The translations under genes were made by a program, and so were the position numbers. 17,125 nt of DNA from REEB48 sp964355085 (GTDB lineage Bacteria > Patescibacteriota > Minisyncoccia > UBA6257 > 02-FULL-45-10c): the NCBI GenBank assembly GCA_964355085.1, contig CAYHBW010000020.1:1-17125 (forward strand). The letters run 5' to 3'. The notes under the pieces are model-generated. The model had not been told where the DNA came from. It made no database searches and saw only the letters and a program-made list of their open reading frames with translations. Positions 1-5,343 of this stretch are shown here, piece after piece (position 1 is the stretch's first letter; every line of letters begins with the position of its first letter).

Positions 1-321
1 GGGGTGGAGATGCACGACAGCTATTTTCTTGCCAGGCATCGTCACGTCAAAAGAACCGCTGTCAGAAGATTGGCCGGCAAACTTCATGATCTTCTCATCG
101 AGCATGCTTTCAATATCTTTCTTGAGACCGTTCAAAGCAGGGCCCATGACCCGGCGTTCATCCATGCTCAATCCCGGAAGCTTCTTGATAAGCAGGGTGA
201 TCTCGCCGTCTTTACGGCCAAGATACCTGACCCTCAATTCTTCAACCTGACGGGCGCCTTTGGCGGAACTTATCAGCTTTTCCGCCTCTTTTTTGATTTT
301 TATCATATCGCTTTTGTTCAT
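1..321 (-). CDS. pheS: Phenylalanine--tRNA ligase alpha subunit, N-terminal part (runs off window)
   Basis: Reading the minus strand from an ATG at 321 gives 107 open codons to the window edge. The N-terminal coiled-coil arm of PheS is recognisable: VRYLGRKDGEITLLIKKL at about residues 31-48, then LSMDERRVMGPALNGLKKDI, then the conserved FDVTMPGKK and VVHLHP segment (about 92-107) that leads into the catalytic domain. PheS pairs with PheT to charge tRNA-Phe in the cytoplasm; pheT would be expected beyond position 1. The start is 11 nt after the stop of the upstream membrane-protein gene, so the two are probably co-transcribed. A GGAG lies immediately before the ATG, closer than normal; the in-frame Met at residue 6 is an alternative start but has no Shine-Dalgarno. 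The family call is firm from motif order; only the 5' third of the gene is visible. Confidence 0.93.
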   Translation of the reverse strand, partial: MNKSDMIKIKKEAEKLISSAKGARQVEELRVRYLGRKDGEITLLIKKLPGLSMDERRVMGPALNGLKKDIESMLDEKIMKFAGQSSDSGSFDVTMPGKKIAVVHLHP

Positions 322-332
322 CTCCGTATTTT

Positions 333-956
333 TTAGAGTATTGAAATTGAAACCTCATATTCACGGGCGCCTTTTTCAGAGGTCATCCTGAATTTTATGA
401 GATAGTCGCCTGACGCTTCCCACGAATGCGAGACTGTCTTGGTCTCCCCCTTATTTATCTGTCCTTTATCAATTTTACCATCTTTCCAGTTGATTTCATA
501 AACTACCGCCCCGGCTTCGCGGTTCTTTATCGTAAAATATGCCTGACTTCCGGATTTGATGGCGAAAGCTATCGGACTGACGGAAGTCGTGGCGGGAATT
601 GAACCGGGATCATTCAGATTGACGCCGAGATCCACCGCTAAACTTTCAACTTTACTGTCAATTATCCCCTTAAGAAAATTCAGGGTCTGGGTTTTGACCG
701 AAACAACCGCATCATCCGCTAAATCTCCGACCTCTTTGGAAACAGACTCAAGCGCGTCGCTTGCCTTGGCCGCAAGCGTTGTTTTGGCGAAATCCCCGAC
801 TTTTCCGATCGCTCCCGCACCGGCATCGGCTATATCTTTTTTGACCACAGAAATATAAGGAATCGTATAGCCGGATGTGTTCTCTCTGGATAAAATCGAA
901 TAACCGCCGGCGATGGCGATTCCAATCAGAACTATCTTTCCCCAATGCTGGCGCAT
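333..956 (-). CDS. Membrane-anchored protein with C-terminal Ig-like domain, unknown function
   Basis: No family recognised. From the ATG at 956 the product is 207 residues: a short basic N-terminus, one membrane segment (about residues 7-22, IVLIGIAIAGGYSIL), an Ala/Asp/Lys-rich helical stretch (about 40-112) and a C-terminal beta-rich region (about 125-207) whose SWEASGDYLIKFRMTSE resembles the last strands of an Ig/PKD-type fold. It is probably anchored in the cytoplasmic membrane with the Ig-like part outside. The frame is open to a TTG at 992, but that TTG sits inside a -35 element and a TATAAT lies 6 nt before the ATG at 956, so I chose the ATG and a leaderless message. It lies between tRNA-Met and pheS, with pheS only 11 nt downstream. 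The gene is credible from its codon pattern; the domain call is inference. Confidence 0.75.
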   Translation of the reverse strand: MRQHWGKIVLIGIAIAGGYSILSRENTSGYTIPYISVVKKDIADAGAGAIGKVGDFAKTTLAAKASDALESVSKEVGDLADDAVVSVKTQTLNFLKGIIDSKVESLAVDLGVNLNDPGSIPATTSVSPIAFAIKSGSQAYFTIKNREAGAVVYEINWKDGKIDKGQINKGETKTVSHSWEASGDYLIKFRMTSEKGAREYEVSISIL

Positions 957-962
957 TAGATA

Positions 963-992
963 ATTATAAGCCGAAAATGAAGCGGTATTCAA
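963..992 (-). promoter_or_regulatory. Sigma70-type promoter of the Ig-like protein/pheS unit
   Basis: On the minus strand TTGAAT (987-992) and TATAAT (963-968) are separated by 18 nt. The ATG at 956 begins 6 nt after the -10 box, so the predicted transcript starts at or next to the A of the start codon. Confidence 0.6.
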
Positions 993-1004
993 TTTCCAGA
1001 TTTG

Positions 1005-1076
1005 TGCCTGTGGCAGGGATCGAACCTGCGACCTCGGCCTTATGAAGACCTCGCTCTACCACTGAGCTACACAGGC
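1005..1076 (-). tRNA. tRNA-Met (CAT), elongator type
   Basis: A 72-nt cloverleaf: acceptor GCCTGTG/CACAGGC fully paired, D-stem GCTC/GAGC, anticodon loop TTCATAA, five-base variable loop, T-arm GCAGG-TTCGATC-CCTGC, discriminator A. The paired 1-72 position and the C11-G24 D-stem pair exclude an initiator. A tRNA-Ile2 whose CAT anticodon is modified to lysidine cannot be excluded from sequence alone. The anticodon stem is slightly weak (A27 opposite G43, one G-U). CCA is not encoded: the discriminator is followed by CAA. Confidence 0.93.
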
Positions 1077-1088
1077 GACTTTAAAAAT

Positions 1089-1117
1089 ATAATACTCTGA
1101 ATATATGAAAATTTCAA
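1089..1117 (-). promoter_or_regulatory. Promoter of tRNA-Met (elongator)
   Basis: TTGAAA (1112-1117), a 17-nt spacer and TATTAT (1089-1094) read on the minus strand, with each hexamer one mismatch from consensus. The tRNA 5' end is 12 nt beyond the -10 box, leaving a leader of about 6 nt. Confidence 0.7.
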
Positions 1118-1240
1118 AGGGCCTCCATTTCAATCGAGAATTGAATATCTTCTGTATAGCAACTGCGGAGATACGGCCGGGGGGATAAGAATCTGGGAAA
1201 CTCTCGTTTTTAGCCACCTTCCAATTCCAGCACCCTTCAC

Positions 1241-1272
1241 AAAATTAAAAAGCCGCGTGGCTTTTAATTTTG
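1241..1272 (-). terminator. Intrinsic, palindromic terminator after initiator tRNA
   Basis: AAAATTAAAAGCC and GGCTTTTTAATTTT form a 13-bp A/T- and G/C-containing stem with a 4-nt loop, directly after the 3' end of the initiator tRNA. The A/T-rich arm supplies the U-tract. Because it is palindromic it could act on both strands. Confidence 0.65.
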
Positions 1273-1344
1273 TTGCGGGGGCTGGAATCGAACCAACTAC
1301 GACAAGGTTATGAGCCTCGCGAGCAACCGGAGCTCCTCCCCGCG
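1273..1344 (-). tRNA. Initiator tRNA-fMet (CAT) with unusual core positions
   Basis: The cloverleaf begins CGCGGGG and ends CCCCGCA-A, giving the unpaired C1-A72 that marks bacterial initiators. The D-stem is GAGC/GCTC with A11-U24, another initiator hallmark, and the anticodon loop is CTCATAA. Three things are odd. The anticodon stem reads CGAGG/CCTTG, so the usual three G-C pairs become A29-U41, G30-C40, G31-C39. Position 8 is A and position 14 is U, instead of U8-A14. Position 21 is U, position 15 is C and position 48 is A. The two other tRNAs in the window have normal U8 and A14. CCA is not encoded (the discriminator A is followed by CA). Confidence 0.93.
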
Positions 1345-1349
1345 CATTA

Positions 1350-1378
1350 AATATACAATAGAAAAAGCCAAAGTTCAA
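1350..1378 (-). promoter_or_regulatory. Promoter of initiator tRNA
   Basis: TTGAAC (1373-1378), a 17-nt spacer and TATATT (1350-1355) on the minus strand. The tRNA begins 5 nt after the -10 box, so the predicted start is at or next to C1. Confidence 0.6.
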
Positions 1379-1423
1379 ATCCTCTTCAGTCACATAAAAT
1401 ATCATATACACCCATAAACCAAA

Positions 1424-1507
1424 TGCCCTCCTTCGCATCAAGCTATGGAGGGCACTTCTTCGCCAAACGACTAGGGCTTGCACTACGAAGCCTTGGCGAA
1501 GTAGTGC
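1424..1507. repeat. Cluster of overlapping inverted repeats after tRNA-Asp
   Basis: Three inverted repeats are packed into 84 nt: TGCCCTCC/GGAGGGCA (1424-1431 with 1447-1454), CTTCGCCAA/TTGGCGAAG (1458-1466 with 1493-1501) and GCACTAC/GTAGTGC (1480-1486 with 1501-1507). The last two share base 1501 and cannot form together. The GTAGTGC arm reaches the discriminator base of tRNA-Asp. There is no U-tract, so these are not ordinary terminators. The region looks like a REP-type dispersed element or a tRNA-processing structure; copies elsewhere cannot be checked here. Confidence 0.6.
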
Positions 1508-1580
1508 GCGGTAGATGGGATTTGAACCCACGGTCTCCTCCGTGACAGGGAGGCGCTTTAGGCCGCTAAGCTACTACCGC
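1507..1580 (-). tRNA. tRNA-Asp (GTC)
   Basis: A 74-nt cloverleaf: acceptor GCGGTAG/CTACCGC, D-stem GCTT/AAGC, anticodon stem CCTCC/GGAGG around loop CTGTCAC, T-arm GTGGG-TTCAAAT-CCCAT. The discriminator is G73, the expected tRNA-Asp identity base. U8 and A14 are normal. CCA is not encoded; the discriminator is followed by CAC. Confidence 0.96.
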
Positions 1581-1590
1581 ATTATTAAAG

Positions 1591-1619
1591 ATATTATCAG
1601 GAAAAACCTGTCCCGTCAC
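1591..1619 (-). promoter_or_regulatory. Candidate promoter of tRNA-Asp
   Basis: GTGACG (1614-1619), a 17-nt spacer and TAATAT preceded by TGA (1591-1596) on the minus strand, with 10 nt to the tRNA 5' end. Both hexamers are imperfect. A 6-bp inverted repeat CTGTCC/GGACAG overlaps the -35 region. Between here and the terminator at 1756 I see no gene. Confidence 0.45.
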
Positions 1620-1755
1620 CAGATCGGACAGCGCATCAGCAACTGCTCTCGCCGACTATGAATGATATTAACATCGGTATTGCCATTTGTAAAATTATGA
1701 ATAATCCATCTCCGAAACAATGCCGGAAGCCGTCTGTACGGCTTGGTGCGGGAAA

Positions 1756-1785
1756 ATAAAAAACAAATCTCCGCGTAAGCGGAGT
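1756..1785 (-). terminator. Intrinsic terminator of the 111-residue orphan gene
   Basis: CTCCGC-TTAC-GCGGAG stem-loop (1769-1784) followed on the minus strand by ATTTG and a run of six T. It overlaps the stop codon of the gene that ends at 1785. Confidence 0.8.
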
Positions 1786-2120
1786 TATCTTGAAGGATCA
1801 TAAACTCTGAATTCAGCGCTCAATTCCTGGCCCATCGCCCAGGCATCGCCGCGATAGAATTTATTCCAGTGAAAGCGGACATCTGACCCGCGCGGATGAA
1901 GAGTTGAAACAGAAAGAACTATGTACGCCCTGACTCCGGCCTGCAGCCGGCTTTTTTTCGGATGAACGAATATCCTGAACGCTTCCTCGCCAGTCCCGCC
2001 GAAATCAAGGAATTTCCCGATCTCTTCCGCGGTTTCGATGACAATCCTTCCGTACGGCCGGCCCTTATTCTTGGACAGCCATCCGGAATAGGTCTTTTCC
2101 ATTCCTTTTTTTATCTTCAT
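1785..2120 (-). CDS. Orphan 111-residue protein, unknown function
   Basis: No family recognised. The product is basic and soluble-looking, without signal peptide or membrane segment. It is rich in aromatic and beta-favouring stretches: GRPYGRIVIETAEEIGKFL near residues 21-39, HPKKSRLQAGVRAYIVLSV near 53-71, and a Trp/Tyr-containing C-terminal third with DVRFHWNKFYRGDAWAMG. The beta-rich end suggests a small globular domain, but this is only inference. The gene is monocistronic: a TTGCCG-17-TATACT promoter lies upstream and a terminator overlaps the stop, and that packaging is the best evidence that it is a real gene. The first ATG is used; an in-frame Met seven codons in is preceded by AAAGGA with no spacing. 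No Shine-Dalgarno is seen before 2120. Confidence 0.7.
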   Translation of the reverse strand: MKIKKGMEKTYSGWLSKNKGRPYGRIVIETAEEIGKFLDFGGTGEEAFRIFVHPKKSRLQAGVRAYIVLSVSTLHPRGSDVRFHWNKFYRGDAWAMGQELSAEFRVYDPSR

Positions 2121-2149
2121 TAGTCATCACTGGAAACAGCGCTCCGTCC

Positions 2150-2178
2150 AGTATAACGCAACAAGAAATATACGGCAA
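2150..2178 (-). promoter_or_regulatory. Promoter of the 111-residue orphan gene
   Basis: TTGCCG (2173-2178), a 17-nt spacer and TATACT (2150-2155) on the minus strand. The predicted start is near 2143, giving a leader of about 23 nt without an evident Shine-Dalgarno. Confidence 0.65.
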
Positions 2179-2193
2179 TACACGACACAATCC

Positions 2194-2847
2194 CTAATCC
2201 CGAATAAGATTAAGGTCGCGGAAAGACTGCTCGTAAATTTTCACAACTTCAATCGTCTCCTCCCTGGTTATGGGATAGGCCGGATCATTTGAAATCTTAT
2301 CGCGTATTATATGCGCCCGGCGGACATCTTCAATATTCGGAAGCTGTTCTTCGGTCAGCTTGGGTAATTTTTCATCCATTCTCCCGAGATATCCGGACAT
2401 CTTAAGGATTTCATTCAAGACATGATCGCATTCCAGAACTGCCAACCGCCAATTATTCGCATCTTCAGATCCCAAACGGGCCAGAATCTGCTTCCAGGCG
2501 CGCAGCGAACGGTCTTTGGAAAGATAATCTTTACCGAGAACCTCTAAATACTGCTCGCGTTTTATCGAAAGATACTTCGTCTCGCCGATTATATAAACCG
2601 TCCCCCACAAAAGCAGGGCGGATAATGCTGAAGAAAACATCTCCAGCCACCAAAGATTTCCGTATATGATCGGGGAAAAATATTGCCGGATTCCGAAAAG
2701 CAGGCCGACAGGATTGAAAATGGGAGAAACCAGGCCGGTTAGAAAATAAAAAAGGGAGGCGGCCAGAAAACCGAAGATTATCAGCTCGAGCGGAGAATTA
2801 CTTCCCCCTCCTCCAGCCGCCGGTTTGGGTTTCTTGAAATCTGCCAT
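2194..2847 (-). CDS. Two-TM membrane protein of unknown function
   Basis: 217 residues, no family recognised. A Lys/Pro/Gly-rich N-terminus (1-18, with GGGG) precedes two hydrophobic segments at about 20-44 (LELIIFGFLAASLFYFLTGL) and 66-88. A charged, mostly helical cytoplasmic or peripheral region of about 125 residues follows, containing RLGSEDANNWRLAVLECDHVLNEIL and ending EQSFRDLNLIRD. The layout, two N-terminal helices with a soluble helical tail, suggests a membrane-bound scaffold or adaptor, but nothing indicates a catalytic site. The ATG at 2847 sits 6 nt after a TACTAT hexamer, so the message may be leaderless. It lies downstream of gatA but is separated from it by a short palindrome. 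Confidence 0.8.
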   Translation of the reverse strand: MADFKKPKPAAGGGGSNSPLELIIFGFLAASLFYFLTGLVSPIFNPVGLLFGIRQYFSPIIYGNLWWLEMFSSALSALLLWGTVYIIGETKYLSIKREQYLEVLGKDYLSKDRSLRAWKQILARLGSEDANNWRLAVLECDHVLNEILKMSGYLGRMDEKLPKLTEEQLPNIEDVRRAHIIRDKISNDPAYPITREETIEVVKIYEQSFRDLNLIRD

Positions 2848-2853
2848 ACTGGA

Positions 2854-2859
2854 ATAGTA
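2854..2859 (-). promoter_or_regulatory. Weak -10 box just upstream of the two-TM protein start
   Basis: TACTAT on the minus strand, 6 nt before the ATG at 2847. That is the same spacing as at the gatC and Ig-like genes, but the hexamer is weaker, with no TG extension and no clear -35. Confidence 0.35.
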
Positions 2860-2890
2860 AAAGGTTTAAAGTTAAAAGTGATAAGATATA

Positions 2891-2915
2891 CAAAACGTCT
2901 ATACCTTAAGTATAG
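2891..2915 (-). terminator. Possible weak terminator or pause hairpin after gatA
   Basis: CTATAC-TTAAG-GTATAG (2899-2915) follows the gatA stop by a few bases and is trailed by ACGTTTTG on the minus strand. The stem is only 6 bp and the U-tract is short, so termination would be partial at best. Confidence 0.3.
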
Positions 2916-2919
2916 CTTT

Positions 2920-4380
2920 TTAAAGTCTTTCGTAGAATTGTCCGAGTCCGAGGATATCCGCTTCTCCCCAATGTTTGCCGATCAGTTGAAATCCAACTGG
3001 AAGATTCTTGCCGTCGACTTCCAGTCCTTCCTTCGCCGGAATCGAAACTGCTGGCAGGCCAGCCAAATTCACAGGAATAGTGAATATGTCGGACAGATAC
3101 ATCGAAAGCGGGTCATCCGATTTTTCACCTATTTTAAAAGCCGGAGTCGGAGTTACCGGAGTCAAAATGACATCCACTTCCTTGAACGCTTCGGAAAAAT
3201 CCTGTGAAATCAGACTGCGGACTTTCTGTGCTTTCGCATAATAAGCATCGTAGTACCCCGAAGAAAGCACGAAGGTTCCGAGCAGAATTCTCCGCTTCGG
3301 CTCCGATCCGAATCCGGCTTCGCGGTTCTTGCGGTACAGATCGAACAAAGAATCGACATTATGCCTGGTTCCGTAACGTATCCCGTCGAAGCGTTCGAGG
3401 TTGGAACTGACCTCCGCCGGCATGATTATGTAATAACAAGAAAGCGCGTATTTCGTGTGCGGAAGACTGATCCGCTTCGTCTTAAGGCCAAGACTCTGGA
3501 TGCTCTTGATCACCTGATCGATGCGGTCCTTTATCCGACTGTCCAAGCCGTCTATGAAATATTCATCCGGAATTCCGACAGTCAGGGACTTTATATTCTC
3601 CAGTTTCGGTCGCAGAAGATCTTCGGAAATATCCTTATCCGCCTTCGGATCGCTGGTCGCATCCATTTTGTCATAACCGCGGATTCCGTGATACAAAATA
3701 GCCGCATCCTCGACTGTCTTTGTAAACGGGCCTATCTGATCAAGACTGGAAGCCATCGCAATAAGGCCGGAACGGGAAACAGATCCGTAAGTCGGCTTCA
3801 GTCCGACAACTCCGCAAAAAGCGGCCGGCTGACGTATCGATCCTCCGGTATCGGAACCCAATGATGCGACGGCCATATTCGCAGCAACCGCGGCGGCCGA
3901 CCCGCCGGAAGATCCGCCCGGAACACGGGTCAAATCATGCGGATTTCTGGTGATTTGAAAGGCGGAATTTTCAGTCGATGAACCCATCGCGAATTCATCC
4001 TGATTGGCCTTGCCTAAGAACACCGCCCCGGAATCTTTTAATTTTCTGATGACCGTCGCGTCATAACCGGAAACATGGTCCTTGAGAATCCGCGAACCGG
4101 CGGTAGTTGAAGTTCCGGAAATATTCATGTTGTCCTTGACGGCCATCGGAACACCGGCAAGCCATCCGACATCCTCTCCATTGGCCAGTTTTAAATCAAC
4201 CGCTTCGGATTGTCTCGCAGCCGAATCCTTTGAAAGATTGAGGTAAGCGCCGACTTCCGGGTCGCGCTTTTCGATCCACTTAAAAAATTCCTGCGTCATT
4301 TCCAGCGCGGAAAAATCCTTCGCCAAAAGTCCTTCATGGAATTTCTTAATAGTTAAAAAGTGTAATGGGGAATGAGACAT
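2920..4380 (-). CDS. gatA: Aspartyl/glutamyl-tRNA(Asn/Gln) amidotransferase subunit A
   Basis: GatA is the glutaminase/amidase subunit of GatCAB, which converts Glu-tRNA(Gln) or Asp-tRNA(Asn) to the amidated form in the cytoplasm. The product is 486 residues, the family's usual length. The amidase-signature triad is intact: Lys82 in MAVKDN, cis-Ser157 in GGSSGGS and nucleophile Ser181 in DTGGSIRQPA, matching the spacing of known GatA proteins. N-terminal LTIKKFHEGLLAKDFSALEMTQ is also typical. The frame is open to a TTG at 4392, inside the preceding gene, but the ATG at 4380 starts one base after that gene's TAA and is the better start, suggesting translational coupling. gatC lies two genes upstream. 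gatB is not in the window. Confidence 0.97.
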   Translation of the reverse strand: MSHSPLHFLTIKKFHEGLLAKDFSALEMTQEFFKWIEKRDPEVGAYLNLSKDSAARQSEAVDLKLANGEDVGWLAGVPMAVKDNMNISGTSTTAGSRILKDHVSGYDATVIRKLKDSGAVFLGKANQDEFAMGSSTENSAFQITRNPHDLTRVPGGSSGGSAAAVAANMAVASLGSDTGGSIRQPAAFCGVVGLKPTYGSVSRSGLIAMASSLDQIGPFTKTVEDAAILYHGIRGYDKMDATSDPKADKDISEDLLRPKLENIKSLTVGIPDEYFIDGLDSRIKDRIDQVIKSIQSLGLKTKRISLPHTKYALSCYYIIMPAEVSSNLERFDGIRYGTRHNVDSLFDLYRKNREAGFGSEPKRRILLGTFVLSSGYYDAYYAKAQKVRSLISQDFSEAFKEVDVILTPVTPTPAFKIGEKSDDPLSMYLSDIFTIPVNLAGLPAVSIPAKEGLEVDGKNLPVGFQLIGKHWGEADILGLGQFYERL

Positions 4381-4381
4381 G

Positions 4382-4768
4382 TTATTTGTCAATTGATTTC
4401 ATAAAACCATTAAGCAATCTCCCGACATCTGAACGTAAATCCGTCGACTGATTATATTCATTCTTATTCATATATTCCAGTTTAAAAGCCAAATCCAGAT
4501 AGTACTCCAATTCATTCAACGATCCACGGGACATATAATAAAAATGAATTTTATCTTTAACAGTATGCCTTCCATATCCCTCAACTATGTTCGCCGGAAC
4601 AGATACTGCGCATCTCCTCATTTGAGAGACCAATCCAAATAGTTCATCCTTAGGAAATTTTTTGGTAATTTTATATACCCACAAAACAAGCTCATCAGCT
4701 TTTTGATATACATTTAATTTTTTATACCCTGGTTCGTATTCCATAGCATTTGAATTTACATATCTCAT
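4382..4768 (-). CDS. Four-helix-bundle protein (23S rRNA IVP / S23 family)
   Basis: The sequence matches the free-standing four-helix-bundle family related to proteins encoded in 23S rRNA intervening sequences (TIGR02436/PF05635 type). KKLNVYQKADELVLWVY opens helix 1, and FPKDELFGLVSQMRR leads into the conserved VPANIVEGYGR loop. SRGSLNELEYYLDLAFKLEYM then covers helices 2-3. The cellular role of the family is unknown. The ATG at 4768 is used; a GTG at 4780 and an ATG at 4744 are alternatives in the same frame, and the shorter ones give the more typical N-terminus. It sits between gatC (26 nt upstream) and gatA (1 nt downstream). It is visibly richer in A/T and in AAA/TTA/AAT codons than either neighbour, which suggests it was inserted into a gatCA operon. 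Confidence 0.88.
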   Translation of the reverse strand: MRYVNSNAMEYEPGYKKLNVYQKADELVLWVYKITKKFPKDELFGLVSQMRRCAVSVPANIVEGYGRHTVKDKIHFYYMSRGSLNELEYYLDLAFKLEYMNKNEYNQSTDLRSDVGRLLNGFMKSIDK

Positions 4769-4794
4769 GTCGCATCTCACTTTTCTACTATCTT

Positions 4795-5073
4795 TTAAAA
4801 CACCGGCGGAACCTTAAGATATCCGTCTTTAGTGTCCGGGAACGCTTCCTGTCCCTTACCAGTCATATCTTCATCAAGAACATCCTCACGGAATGCGTTT
4901 TTCAACATAGTCCCGCCTGTCATCGGAACGACATCGGAAGTATCCAGCGCCTGCAATTCCTTGAAATGATTTAAAATGCTGTCCAGATCTTTTTGAAGCT
5001 TTTCTTCTTCCCCGGCCTTAAGCTCTATACGGGCCAAAGAGGCCAGATGTTCCAGATCTTTTTTGGTTATCAT
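4795..5073 (-). CDS. gatC: Aspartyl/glutamyl-tRNA(Asn/Gln) amidotransferase subunit C
   Basis: 92 residues, the normal size for GatC, the small subunit that wraps and stabilises GatA in the GatCAB complex. Typical features are the N-terminal helix DLEHLASLARIEL, the ILNHFKELQALDTSDVVPM segment around residues 33-51 and the C-terminal GYLKVPPVF that contacts GatA. The ATG at 5073 lies exactly 6 nt after a TGGTATAAT extended -10 box, with no Shine-Dalgarno between, so the message is predicted to be leaderless. It is the first gene of a gatC / four-helix-bundle / gatA unit. Confidence 0.96.
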   Translation of the reverse strand: MITKKDLEHLASLARIELKAGEEEKLQKDLDSILNHFKELQALDTSDVVPMTGGTMLKNAFREDVLDEDMTGKGQEAFPDTKDGYLKVPPVF

Positions 5074-5079
5074 AATGAA

Positions 5080-5088
5080 ATTATACCA
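5080..5088 (-). promoter_or_regulatory. Extended -10 promoter of gatC (leaderless start)
   Basis: TGGTATAAT on the minus strand is a perfect extended -10 (TGNTATAAT). Then TTCATT and the ATG follow. No good -35 is present; the region 17 nt upstream is the tail of the preceding terminator. Confidence 0.75.
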
Positions 5089-5102
5089 GCTGATTCGGAT
5101 TA

Positions 5103-5139
5103 TTAAAAGAAAAGGCGCCCCGACCGAAGTCGGGGCGCC
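5103..5139 (-). terminator. Strong intrinsic terminator of the small frameshifted gene
   Basis: GGCGCCCCGAC-TTCG-GTCGGGGCGCC, a perfect 11-bp stem with a UUCG tetraloop (5114-5139), followed on the minus strand by TTTTCTTTT. It lies 16 nt after the TGA at 5156 and insulates gatC from upstream transcription. Confidence 0.93.
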
Positions 5140-5155
5140 GTTGCGCCGCTGCCTG

Positions 5156-5297
5156 TCAGCAGTCGTCCATGAGGACTTGGAGGAACCGGCTGTACCGCTC
5201 GGCCTCGAATTCCAGCAGGGACTTGAGTCTTTTTTTTTATTCTGTTCGATTTCATCCGGGCATAGTACTGGCTGTCGTCGAATCCGCCGCGGTCCAT
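5156..5297 (-). pseudogene. Small (about 46-residue) gene with a one-base frame discontinuity at an A9 run
   Basis: An ATG at 5297 opens MDRGGFDDSQYYARMKSNRI, which reaches nine consecutive A (T5230-5238 on the plus strand). In the original frame the downstream sequence becomes Pro/Arg/Gly-rich and runs through the terminator. One base over, it reads KRLKSLLEFEAERYSRFLQ and then VLMDDC and a TGA at 5156, with codon use like the upstream half. The span is 142 nt, one more than 47 codons. The downstream frame has a TAA just before the A run and no start of its own, so both halves must belong together. The cause may be a sequencing or assembly indel, a true mutation, or slippage on A9. A TGTTATACT promoter upstream and a strong terminator downstream show a real transcription unit. 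The product would be a charged, Tyr-rich helical peptide of unknown function. Confidence 0.65.
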
Positions 5298-5326
5298 GCT
5301 TTCAGATTATGAAACAACTTGCATAA

Positions 5327-5335
5327 AGTATAACA
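5327..5335 (-). promoter_or_regulatory. Extended -10 promoter of the small frameshifted gene
   Basis: TGTTATACT on the minus strand (TGN plus TATACT). The predicted start near 5320 gives a leader of about 23 nt. No Shine-Dalgarno is evident before the ATG at 5297. Confidence 0.65.
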
Positions 5336-5343
5336 CAAAAATT

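Noticed and set aside
1340..1440. Possible GIY-YIG nuclease remnant (WVYMIFYVTEEDLNF in one frame)
   Set aside because: The similarity is only to short N-terminal text, and the same bases form the -35/-10 promoter of the initiator tRNA.
1130..1531. Minus-strand open frame of 133 codons
   Set aside because: It runs straight through the initiator tRNA, its promoter and terminator, and into tRNA-Asp; the translation has no protein-like pattern.
1616..1801. Minus-strand open frame of 61 codons
   Set aside because: It overlaps the terminator and the end of the 111-residue gene and has no coding character.
3361..3864. Plus-strand open frame of 167 codons
   Set aside because: It is antisense to gatA, which has intact catalytic motifs across the same span.
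5225..5245. Programmed -1 frameshift at A-AAA-AAG
   Set aside because: The heptamer is present, but the -1 frame reads DSSPCWNS; the coding-like continuation is in the +1 frame.
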